DNA from: Tychonema litorale BBK16
Lineage (GTDB): Bacteria > Cyanobacteriota > Cyanobacteriia > Cyanobacteriales > Microcoleaceae
Direction: 5' to 3'
Length of the DNA stretch: 33,090 nt
Assembly: GCF_021648855.1 (NCBI RefSeq)
Contig: NZ_JAKJHX010000007.1
Location: 1-33,090, forward strand
Position numbers and translations under genes: made by a program. The first letter of the stretch is position 1; the number at the start of each line of letters is the position of its first letter. A model generated the notes under the pieces. The model was given only the letters and a program-made list of their open reading frames with translations, was not told where the DNA came from and did not search any database. Below, piece by piece: positions 22,489 through 29,704 of this stretch.

Positions 22489-22887
22489 ATGAATATTACA
22501 ATTGAAAAAATAGCTTACGGCCAACTGCTAGCAAAATCGCAGCCTAAGCCCATCCTAAATGAAGAAGACTATTCTGTCGCCCTCGCAGAAGTCGAAGCCC
22601 TAATGTCTCAGGAGAAATTAAGCCTCGAAGCAGAAACTTTACTTGATCTCTGGGCGCTGTTGATCGAAAAATATGAAGCCAAGTATTACCCAATTCCCGA
22701 AGCGACTCCCCAGGATGTTCTATTACACCTGATAGAAGTTCGCGAGCTCAAACAAGCTGATCTAGTAGGTGTAATGGGTTCAAAAGGTGTAGTTTCTGAG
22801 GTGGTTAATGGCAAACGGGCGATTAGTAAGGCCCAAGCTAAGGCCCTGGGGGAATTTTTCAAGGTTAATCCTAGTGTATTTATCTGA
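22489..22887 (+). CDS. higA: HigA-type antitoxin with XRE helix-turn-helix
   Basis: 132 residues. The N-terminal part, NEEDYSVALAEVEALMSQEK, resembles the acidic arm that covers the toxin. The C-terminal part is an XRE-type DNA-binding domain: HLIEVRELKQADLVGVMGSK, GVVSEVVNGKRAISKAQAKA, LGEFFKVNPSVFI. The palindrome upstream of higB is its likely binding site. Downstream comes an unrelated protease gene after 101 bp. Confidence 0.92.
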   Translation: MNITIEKIAYGQLLAKSQPKPILNEEDYSVALAEVEALMSQEKLSLEAETLLDLWALLIEKYEAKYYPIPEATPQDVLLHLIEVRELKQADLVGVMGSKGVVSEVVNGKRAISKAQAKALGEFFKVNPSVFI

Positions 22888-22988
22888 TGGGCTTTGTGCC
22901 GATCGCCCAAAAAAACCAACTAGATCGTTTCAACCGTCGAATATTACGGCAAAATCAAATGGTTAAACATTGAATAGGAGATTTTCTG

Positions 22989-25316
22989 ATGGTACAACCA
23001 AACCAACCCGACACCAGCACTCTCCTCAATTATCAAGGTATCGGAGTCCCAGATGAAAGTCTGTCATTGATTTTACAACGAGGCGGCGATGAATTGCTGC
23101 TGTCAAAAGTGACCGATCGCTTTACAGTCCGCCCTTCATCCACAGCATCAGCCTCAAACCCTTGGTTAGCCAACGCCCAGGCGAAATTCAATCGCCGTAT
23201 TGGAAACACTAATCTTGAAGAATATCTGGTTGCGCCGACGCTGTTGAATACGGCTATGCAAGCGGCTAGGGCTAGCGATGCCGTTGTTTTTGCTAGCCAT
23301 GTCTATTCCCCAGCCAAAAATCCGGGAACATTCTTTTACTTAACCGATCGCGTTACCATACAATTTGGTGAACAAGTAGATGAACAATCGCGAAATGCGA
23401 TCGCCAATGCAGCAGCTTTAAAAATAGTCCGACAAGTAGAAGGAATTCCCAACACATTTATCTGTGAAGTCACCAAACAAGCCACAGAAAATCCGATTAA
23501 AATTGCCAATCGCCTCACAAGATACTCAGAAGTTCTCGTCGCTGAACCAAATATTATAGTACAAACTCAACAACATTATATTCCCCGCGATCCGCTGTAT
23601 GCCAAGCAGTGGTATCTCAACAACAAAGGCGGTAGCCAAATGGTGGCGGGTTCTCACATTTTTGCAGAGAAAGCTTGGGACATTACTCGTGGAGTACGAT
23701 CAATTGTAGTTGCGATCGCGGATGATTCCGTGGACATGACACACCCAGATTTTGAAGGCCAAGGCAAAATCGTTTTTCCCCTCGATTTAAAAGACAACGA
23801 TTTGTCACCAATGCCTGTTTTAGATTCAGACAATCATGGCACATCCTGCGCTGGTGTGGCCGTTGCGGAAGAAACTGGCAAAGGCATTGTCGGTGTCGCG
23901 CCTGGATGCGCCCTGATGCCCATCCGTACCACGGGCTACCTGGATGATGATTCTGTTGAACAAATCTTCAATTGGGCGATCGAAAAAGGGGCCGCCGTCA
24001 TTTCTTGCAGTTGGGGGCCATCAGCGGTGTATTTTCCCCTTTCCCTGAGACAAAGTGCCGTCATCACCAAAGCAGCCACCCAAGGGCGCGGCGGCAGAGG
24101 TTGCGTAATAGTCTTCGCTGCGGGGAACGCCAATCGCCCTGTCAACGGTACGATTAACGAAAAAGGCTGGCCGGATGACATGATCAGCGGTGAAACTCAA
24201 TGGCTGAGTGGCTATGCTGTTCACCCAGATGCGATCGCAGTTTCAGCTTCCACTTCCCTGAATAAAAAAGCAGCCTATAGCAATTGGGGTAGTAGCATTT
24301 CGGTTTGCGCCCCCAGCAACAACGCCCCGCCTGGAACCTGGATGCAGCAAACTGGATATATCAGCACTCCGCCGGAGGTAACACAAAATTTGCCCGGTTT
24401 GGGGGTGTTTACTGCCGATCGCATCGGCATTGCCGGCTATGATTCAGGGGACTATACAGACTCTTTTGGTGGTACTTCCAGCGCGACTCCAGTAGTGGCT
24501 GGGGTGGCAGCTTTGATACTTTCGGCAAACCCTCGTTTGACAGCGCGGGAAGTGCGGGGAATTCTGGAACAAACTGCGGACAAAATTGTCGATCCCGATC
24601 CCGATCCCCAATTGGGTATTCGCATGGGTAGTTATGATGCTAACAACCGCCGTAGTGGTTGGTTTGGTTATGGAAAAGTGAATGCTTTTCAAGCTGTACA
24701 AGCTGCTGTGAGAAAGGGTGGTGGTAATCCGAATATCGGTGAACCAAAGTTTAATGATATTTCTGGACATTGGGCTCAGAAGTTTATTGAGGCGCTGGCG
24801 GATGCGAATATGATTAGTGGTATGCCGGATGGTTCTTTTCGCCCGGATGAGAGTTTAAATCGCGCTCAATATGCTTCGCTATTGGTGAGTGCGTTTAGTC
24901 CGATTCCAAAGATGCCGGCTACGAATTTTATTGATGTTTCTGCTAGTTTTTGGGCGAGAAGTGCGATCGAACGAGTTAATCGGGCTGGGTTTTTGTCGGG
25001 GTTTCCGGGGTTGAAGTTTGGCCCGAGTTTGAATTTGACGAAGACTGAGGCGATCGTATCTTTGGTTAATGGTTTGGAACTGAAGGGGAGAAATGCTGAC
25101 AATTTGAAAGTTTACACCGATCGCGCTCAAATTCCTAATTTTGCTTTAAGTGCGATCGCTATAGCAACTAGCTTGAAGATTGTAGTTAATTATCCTTCCC
25201 GCGATTGGCTTTCACCCCAGCGCCAGATTACCCGCGCTGAAATTTCTGCCTTGATTTACCAGACTTTGGTGGCCATTAAACGCGCAAAGGCGATCGATTC
25301 TCCTTATATTGTTTAA
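22989..25316 (+). CDS. Subtilisin-like S8 peptidase with SLH repeats
   Basis: 775 residues in three parts. An N-terminal region of about 200 residues (VPDESLSLILQRGGDELLL, PRDPLYAKQWYLNN) looks like a propeptide-type domain. The S8 catalytic domain has Asp245 (AIADDSVDMTHPDFEG), His283 (DSDNHGTSCAG), oxyanion Asn380 (FAAGN) and Ser497 (GGTSSATP). Three SLH repeats from about 590 follow (FNDISGHWAQKFIEALADAN, FIDVSASFWARSAIERVNRA, and a weaker third). The triad is complete, so the protease should be active. SLH domains normally bind the cell wall, yet no N-terminal signal peptide is visible. AGGAGA precedes the ATG by 7-12 nt, which supports this start. Substrate unknown. Confidence 0.92.
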   Translation: MVQPNQPDTSTLLNYQGIGVPDESLSLILQRGGDELLLSKVTDRFTVRPSSTASASNPWLANAQAKFNRRIGNTNLEEYLVAPTLLNTAMQAARASDAVVFASHVYSPAKNPGTFFYLTDRVTIQFGEQVDEQSRNAIANAAALKIVRQVEGIPNTFICEVTKQATENPIKIANRLTRYSEVLVAEPNIIVQTQQHYIPRDPLYAKQWYLNNKGGSQMVAGSHIFAEKAWDITRGVRSIVVAIADDSVDMTHPDFEGQGKIVFPLDLKDNDLSPMPVLDSDNHGTSCAGVAVAEETGKGIVGVAPGCALMPIRTTGYLDDDSVEQIFNWAIEKGAAVISCSWGPSAVYFPLSLRQSAVITKAATQGRGGRGCVIVFAAGNANRPVNGTINEKGWPDDMISGETQWLSGYAVHPDAIAVSASTSLNKKAAYSNWGSSISVCAPSNNAPPGTWMQQTGYISTPPEVTQNLPGLGVFTADRIGIAGYDSGDYTDSFGGTSSATPVVAGVAALILSANPRLTAREVRGILEQTADKIVDPDPDPQLGIRMGSYDANNRRSGWFGYGKVNAFQAVQAAVRKGGGNPNIGEPKFNDISGHWAQKFIEALADANMISGMPDGSFRPDESLNRAQYASLLVSAFSPIPKMPATNFIDVSASFWARSAIERVNRAGFLSGFPGLKFGPSLNLTKTEAIVSLVNGLELKGRNADNLKVYTDRAQIPNFALSAIAIATSLKIVVNYPSRDWLSPQRQITRAEISALIYQTLVAIKRAKAIDSPYIV

Positions 25317-25331
25317 TCGCAATTGGTCTGT

Positions 25332-25402
25332 TAGACATCTCCAAAAAAGCCTGTGAAGAACAGGCAAGATGCCTGTTCCACAATAATTATGGGAGATGTC
25401 TA
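25332..25402. repeat. Nested palindromic element
   Basis: TAGACATCTCC (25332-25342) and GGAGATGTCTA (25392-25402) are exact inverses. Inside them AACAGGCAAGATGCCTGTT forms a second hairpin. The CAGGCAAGATGCCTG core is a common dispersed cyanobacterial repeat. It lies after the protease stop and could end that transcript. Confidence 0.75.
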
Positions 25403-25466
25403 TTCGACACTTCAGCTTCGTGGTTCCTGAACGGAGTCGAATGGTCGAATACAAGCATAAATAAAT

Positions 25467-26501
25467 TTACCAGATTTTTGGCTGTTTAAACACGGGAAAT
25501 CCATCAGGAGTTTTCACTATTTTCCCCTGTTTGTCCCGTTCAAAATCACAGAATACATAGTTACCAATCGCATCTCGCATCAAAACAGGTTTCCCGTTAA
25601 CTATTCTGTACGCTGGACGACAAAATTGAACTATGTCTTGATTTTCCACAATTTGTCCATTTTCATCCCTCAAAATCGGACAGGTAACTAATTTATCTTC
25701 CGCATCAATCACCCAAGAATTAGTAGCCGGATCGAGCAACAATTCCGGGTAAATGGGTTGACCGCTAGATGACTTCAGCAATTCAGCTTTGTCATCAACT
25801 AAGGGCATCAAGAAAACAGGTTCTCCTTGAGAATCGCGCAGGAGTTCGTTAGTTTGCGGGTGGCGCAGCGCAATTGCTCTCGGTGCAGGCAATTCGACAT
25901 CGGGCAATTCGGGATGGGGCGGGTGCAAGCTGGGTAATTCAGCATTAGTGGGAATGTCATAATGGCGAGTATATTGCACTGCTGCTTTAGTAAATCCAGC
26001 CCGCTGCAACATGGCTTGAATGCCCGTTTGGTCGGCAGCAATTAGTAAATCTATATCGCTAACTTTCATAGTTTTGGCGTGGTCGATCGCACTTTTTGCT
26101 AACATTTGAATTGCTTCTGATTTCCGATGTTCTGGTTGAACGTACATCCCCAAAACGGAACCGACGCGGCGGGATTGAAAGGGATTTTCAATGTGGTGTT
26201 GCTGAATCAAATATTCGGGGAGATTTGCGGGCGGGGCTTCGTCGTAATAGTAGATAAACAAACAGCCGATGATGCTGTCATTGTGTTCTGATAACCAACA
26301 GAAAGAAAGGGGTTTTTCGATTTGGTTGGTGACGTATTTTTCAAAGTCGAAGTTAGGTTTGACGAGCATTGAGGGGTCGATCGCTTCGCGTTCAGCAGCG
26401 AATGCTTGCCAGAGGCGGGCAAGATCCTTTGCGTCTGCTGCGGTGGCTAGACGGTGGCTGTAAGGGGCGATGGAGGCGATCGGCATAGTTGTGGCTGTCA
26501 T
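25467..26501 (-). CDS. GNAT-family acetyltransferase with repeat-like C-terminal tail
   Basis: 344 residues. The first 180 or so are a GNAT domain: HRLATAADAKDLARLWQAFA, IGCLFIYYYDEAPP, the acetyl-CoA strand-helix VGSVLGMYVQPEHRKSEAIQ, and LLIAADQTGIQAMLQRAGFT. It would transfer an acetyl group from acetyl-CoA to an amine; the acceptor is unknown. The C-terminal half is different: short units of the form D-x-x-G-x-P-V (RDSQGEPVFLMP, KSSSGQPIYPEL, RDENGQIVENQD, KTPDGFPVFKQP) that look like a beta-rich repeat. I know of no function for that part. The start at ATG 26501 gives the full domain. Confidence 0.85.
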   Translation of the reverse strand: MTATTMPIASIAPYSHRLATAADAKDLARLWQAFAAEREAIDPSMLVKPNFDFEKYVTNQIEKPLSFCWLSEHNDSIIGCLFIYYYDEAPPANLPEYLIQQHHIENPFQSRRVGSVLGMYVQPEHRKSEAIQMLAKSAIDHAKTMKVSDIDLLIAADQTGIQAMLQRAGFTKAAVQYTRHYDIPTNAELPSLHPPHPELPDVELPAPRAIALRHPQTNELLRDSQGEPVFLMPLVDDKAELLKSSSGQPIYPELLLDPATNSWVIDAEDKLVTCPILRDENGQIVENQDIVQFCRPAYRIVNGKPVLMRDAIGNYVFCDFERDKQGKIVKTPDGFPVFKQPKIW

Positions 26502-26632
26502 CGGTTTTTGGGGCGTAAATTTGCATGGAAGGTGAAAGCCTTCTATTGTGTATTGGGATTTCGCGGGGTATTTTTACGCAAAGACCGAGTTTTTGTAATA
26601 AAAGTTAATATATAGAACTCAAACATAGGCCC

Positions 26633-26790
26633 CAGAAACCGGGTTTTTTACGCAAATACTGAATCACAGCCTTTAATCTGCTGAAAAACCCGGTTTCTTT
26701 AGTTGGCGGGCGCAGGAGCGATCGGAAACCGGGTTTTTAGGAAAAAACTTAGTTACAGCAGGCAAAAACCGACAAAAACCCGGTTTCTTT
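26633..26790. repeat. Cluster of four AGAAACCGGGTTTTT units
   Basis: Copies at 26633-26648, 26684-26700, 26724-26739 and 26774-26790 alternate in orientation (GAAACCGGGTTTT and AAAACCCGGTTTC), so adjacent pairs can form long hairpins. The whole gap 26502-26822 is filled by this and AT-rich DNA; there is no gene in it. Confidence 0.8.
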
Positions 26791-26822
26791 TTCTTTAATT
26801 ACTGAAATAATGATAAATCTCA

Positions 26823-27266
26823 CTACAAAATCGTCAAATAAGTTTCCGTTGGATTGATAGGTAATGGTTTCAAAATTTGATTTTGCAAATCGATTTCTAA
26901 CCCCAAAGCTTCTAAAGGTATGACTCCCAAAAGAGCATCTTTACCTCCCGGTAACTCCAAGCACTCGAAGGTTCCTTCCCGATCGAACATTGATATGGTA
27001 GCATCTCGGAAAATTCGGGCTTTGCCAATGCCCATTGCGGTGGCTACGTCTACTTCTTTGAGGAGTTTCAGTCCCAGTTTGGCGATTGTATCTTGTGGCA
27101 AACACAAGGTAGTTGCACCCGTGTCTACTAATACATTTTTGAGAGTTATCGATCGAATTTGGTCTTCCAATCTCACCCCTGCCTCTGCCAGGATTTGGTC
27201 GGCTCGATTAATGATTGTCAGAGTGGCGAAGACTTTTCCCATTACGTTGTTGCTTTGAGTTTGCAT
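26823..27266 (-). CDS. Retropepsin-like aspartyl protease family protein
   Basis: 147 residues. The catalytic-type motif VLVDTGATTLCLP (D48) lies in the expected place, followed by hydrophobic strands and the second conserved block ALLGVIPLEALGLEIDL (111-127), as in single-domain retropepsins that act as dimers. Small soluble members like this are common in cyanobacteria and have no known substrate. A start at the internal Met9 (GKVFATLTIIN) is also possible. It is on the same strand as the HEPN/MNT pair but about 100 bp away. Confidence 0.85.
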   Translation of the reverse strand: MQTQSNNVMGKVFATLTIINRADQILAEAGVRLEDQIRSITLKNVLVDTGATTLCLPQDTIAKLGLKLLKEVDVATAMGIGKARIFRDATISMFDREGTFECLELPGGKDALLGVIPLEALGLEIDLQNQILKPLPINPTETYLTIL

Positions 27267-27363
27267 ATTTTTCTCCTACTTAAGAGTTGGAGTGATTACA
27301 TCCTTTAATTGTAACTTGTGTTGATTGCCGATCGCAATTTAAAAAAGCAGGCTATCTCCTCAA

Positions 27364-27759
27364 TTAAGGAGAGGATGGAGGAATATAATCAATATTTGCC
27401 AAAGCAAAGTTGAGCATTTCTTCTGCCCGATCTATTGTTTGCACTGCATCTGTTTGTGAGATTTGTATATCAGCGTTATAGTCGGCTTCTAATCGAGTTT
27501 TTTGGGCATCTATTAGGTAACGATGGAACTGCACCGGAACCCGCCCCGAACGAGCGAATTTTTGACCGAAACCGGCGATGACAGCGGAGTGGCGAGAATA
27601 AGATAATTTCTCTGACTCTAAAAATGCAGTGACTATGTAAAACATCACATAATAAGCGCGGGAAGCGGCAGAATCAAAAAAGCCTTGGTCACATAAAACC
27701 CGTGCAGCCTGCAAAGTTCTATCAGCTTTATCAAGTAACCTTTGTTGCTCTGGGTTCAT
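27364..27759 (-). CDS. HEPN domain protein of an MNT/HEPN pair
   Basis: 131 residues of the UPF0332-type HEPN family: LLDKADRTLQAARVLCDQGF, FDSAASRAYYVMFYIVTAFL, SRHSAVIAGFGQKFARSGRV and TRLEADYNADIQIS. The start codon overlaps the nucleotidyltransferase stop by 4 bp (ATGA). In HEPN RNases an R-X4-6-H motif is catalytic; here the matching place reads RLEADY, without the His, so RNase activity is doubtful. Likely function, by family: one half of a toxin-antitoxin or stress module with the nucleotidyltransferase. Confidence 0.85.
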   Translation of the reverse strand: MNPEQQRLLDKADRTLQAARVLCDQGFFDSAASRAYYVMFYIVTAFLESEKLSYSRHSAVIAGFGQKFARSGRVPVQFHRYLIDAQKTRLEADYNADIQISQTDAVQTIDRAEEMLNFALANIDYIPPSSP

Positions 27760-28091
27760 ATTGAGACTCCTTCGCGACGGATATTGCGAAAAAAACCGCT
27801 TTCATACTCTTGGTACTTCTGAAGTGTGGCAAACATACAGCTAATCACGACGGTATGTTCTAAGCATATATCGGCAATCAAAACAGAAATACGCTCGCTT
27901 TCTTGGGAGTAATTGAAGGGTTCTTTGATAAGGATTAATATATCAATATCGGAGTCCGGTCTAGCATCGCCTCTGGCTTGGGAACCATAGAGAATAATTC
28001 GGATTAACTGTTCGCCATAAAGATTTTCTAATCCCTGGCGGGTTTGGGAAATAATTTCTTTGAGTTGAACATTTATCGTTGGAGTTGGCAT
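27756..28091 (-). CDS. Minimal nucleotidyltransferase (MNT) of an MNT/HEPN pair
   Basis: 111 residues of the MNT/polymerase-beta fold. The catalytic motif is complete: ILYGSQARGD (33-42) and SDIDILI (47-53) with D48 and D50. Known members attach AMP to their HEPN partner and so silence it. The gene is upstream of the HEPN gene with a 4-bp overlap, so the two are translated together. The start at ATG 28091 gives the standard length. Confidence 0.9.
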   Translation of the reverse strand: MPTPTINVQLKEIISQTRQGLENLYGEQLIRIILYGSQARGDARPDSDIDILILIKEPFNYSQESERISVLIADICLEHTVVISCMFATLQKYQEYESGFFRNIRREGVSI

Positions 28092-28197
28092 AGTTGTTTA
28101 TCAACCGATCGATGATTTTTTTAGCTAAGATATTGGCAATATACCAATTATACAAAGGTTTGGTGAATTTTGTTGTTGAAAAGGAGAAGATAGCATT

Positions 28198-28530
28198 ATG
28201 GATAGACTAGATTACCGCGAAGTAATTGAAAAAATAATTCAGCAACACGGTAGGGAGCAATCTGAAAAAGACTTGGATCGAGTTCAAGTAGTTTTTGATG
28301 CTGAGCGCGATCGCTATTTGTTGTTGTATGTGGGATGGCACGATGAAGAACGAATTCATGGATGTCCGATTCATATCGATATCAAAGATGGAAAAATTTG
28401 GATACAGCAAGATTTTACCGAAGAAGGATTAGCTAATCAGTTGGTGGAACTAGGTGTACCGAAAACGGATATTGTTTTGGGATTTCGAGCGCCTTATGTG
28501 CGGCAGTTTACAGGGTTTGCAGTGGCTTGA
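28198..28530 (+). CDS. xisI: XisI-type protein, solitary
   Basis: 110 residues of the XisI family, named after a protein controlling excision of the fdxN element in Anabaena heterocysts. Blocks: YREVIEKIIQQHGREQSEKD, VQVVFDAERDRYLLLYVGWH, CPIHIDIKDGKIWIQQDFTE and LVELGVPKTDIVLGFRAPYV. XisH, its usual partner encoded just upstream, is absent: the neighbouring genes are the divergent MNT gene and an unrelated repeat. AAGGAGA (28181-28187) gives a good ribosome site 10 nt before the ATG. No XisF-type recombinase is in the window, so a direct excision role here is unlikely. Confidence 0.92.
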   Translation: MDRLDYREVIEKIIQQHGREQSEKDLDRVQVVFDAERDRYLLLYVGWHDEERIHGCPIHIDIKDGKIWIQQDFTEEGLANQLVELGVPKTDIVLGFRAPYVRQFTGFAVA

Positions 28531-28560
28531 ATTGTGATTTTGAAGGGGCGTGCGTGGATC

Positions 28561-28625
28561 GAGAAACCGGGTTTCTTCCTAAATATTTCGGTAGGATGCA
28601 AAAGTTATCGCAGAAACCCGGTTTA
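28561..28625. repeat. GAAACCGGGTTTC repeats, second cluster
   Basis: Copies at 28561-28577 (GAGAAACCGGGTTTCTTCC) and 28611-28625 (CAGAAACCCGGTTTA) belong to the same family as the cluster at 26633-26790. The first is itself a near-perfect palindrome. Confidence 0.75.
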
Positions 28626-28699
28626 TGGAAAATTAACTTTTAGGTAAAATTTTTTATTTTCGTCTATCATCCGTCGCCACCAATCCTGTGTGCTTTTGA

Positions 28700-29626
28700 C
28701 TATGGCATAAACCTTATATTGATCCCTCGATAACTGTTAAAACTGCCACGACCGCCACCACCGCCACCACCACCACCGCCACCGCCACCACCGCCGCCCC
28801 CTCTGTATCCACCTGTTAAACCACCATATCCACCACTTATAGGAGGAATTCGCGAAATTGGTTGGTTACTATAACCACTCCGTGTCGGAACATTCCATCG
28901 ACTGAGATCGAGTTTTTCGCATTTACCGCCTCCCCCAGTTTGAGTACCCTGAATATTGTTGTTACCTTGTCCTGTAGGCGGAGTAGGCAGACTGATATTT
29001 GGCTGCGATAAAGGTGGCAGACCTAAATTCCGTCGAGAAGGAACCTGCGGATTTGGATCGAGCCCAGAAGGATCGGTTAAATTCACTGGTTCATTAACAA
29101 TATAACCGTACAAATTCCCATCTCCACCACCAAACCCAATCGGATCTTTCGCCGTCCACTTCCCCGCAACAGCATCATAATCCCTAAACCCAAACCGCAC
29201 TAACTCCGTATCCACATCTATTAACCCCCCGGCAAAACTAATATGCAGTTCAAACTCTGGGTTGCGATCGACAATAACTTGACCAAAGCTATCGTATTCC
29301 AGAACTTTAACGACTTCACCATTAACATCGCAGACGACTCGCGGGGTGCCTAGTTGGTCAGTGGTAATGTAATACCAGTTGCGATCCCGTTCTAGGGCAA
29401 AGAGTAAGCCAAAATCATCATAGTGATAGCGGCTTAAACTGCCTGATGGTGAACGGACGGCGGTGAGTTGAAAGGGATGGTTGGGGTTGCCGTAGAGGTA
29501 TTGGGTTGTGCCATTTTCATCGGTACGAGCAACCCGGCGGTTCATGCTGTCGTAGGTGTAGGTGATTTTTTTGATCGCTGTCATACAATCGAATGCTGTG
29601 AGATTTTTGCACGGCAATTCTTGCAC
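28700..29626 (-). CDS. Displaced RHS core with alternative C-terminal tip
   Basis: Orphan RHS tip of up to 308 codons; starts at GTG 29626 or ATG 29584 are both weak, so it may be silent. From ITYTYDSMNRRVARTDENGT to NLYGYIVNEPVNLTDPSGLD it parallels the end of the large RHS protein encoded just upstream (29705-33090), with the core's closing block KWTAKDPIGFGGGDGNLYGY. After the core, the tip is unrelated to that of the main gene: a Pro/Asn-rich part, then a run of about 17 glycines (28750-28800) and RGSFNSYRGINIRFMP. Displaced tips of this sort serve as a store of alternative toxin ends that recombine into the main gene. This tip has no recognisable toxin domain and no evident immunity gene. 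Confidence 0.8.
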   Translation of the reverse strand: MQELPCKNLTAFDCMTAIKKITYTYDSMNRRVARTDENGTTQYLYGNPNHPFQLTAVRSPSGSLSRYHYDDFGLLFALERDRNWYYITTDQLGTPRVVCDVNGEVVKVLEYDSFGQVIVDRNPEFELHISFAGGLIDVDTELVRFGFRDYDAVAGKWTAKDPIGFGGGDGNLYGYIVNEPVNLTDPSGLDPNPQVPSRRNLGLPPLSQPNISLPTPPTGQGNNNIQGTQTGGGGKCEKLDLSRWNVPTRSGYSNQPISRIPPISGGYGGLTGGYRGGGGGGGGGGGGGGGGGRGSFNSYRGINIRFMP

Positions 29627-29704
29627 AAGAGAAGCTTGATATCCTTATCTATAGTCAGAATTTATGGATTTGAGAATCTCTTTGTCACAAAAACAAAATT
29701 TACA

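Noticed and set aside
28198..28530. xisI as evidence for an excisable element in this window
   Set aside because: No XisF/XisA-type recombinase, no XisH and no pair of direct attachment repeats were seen.
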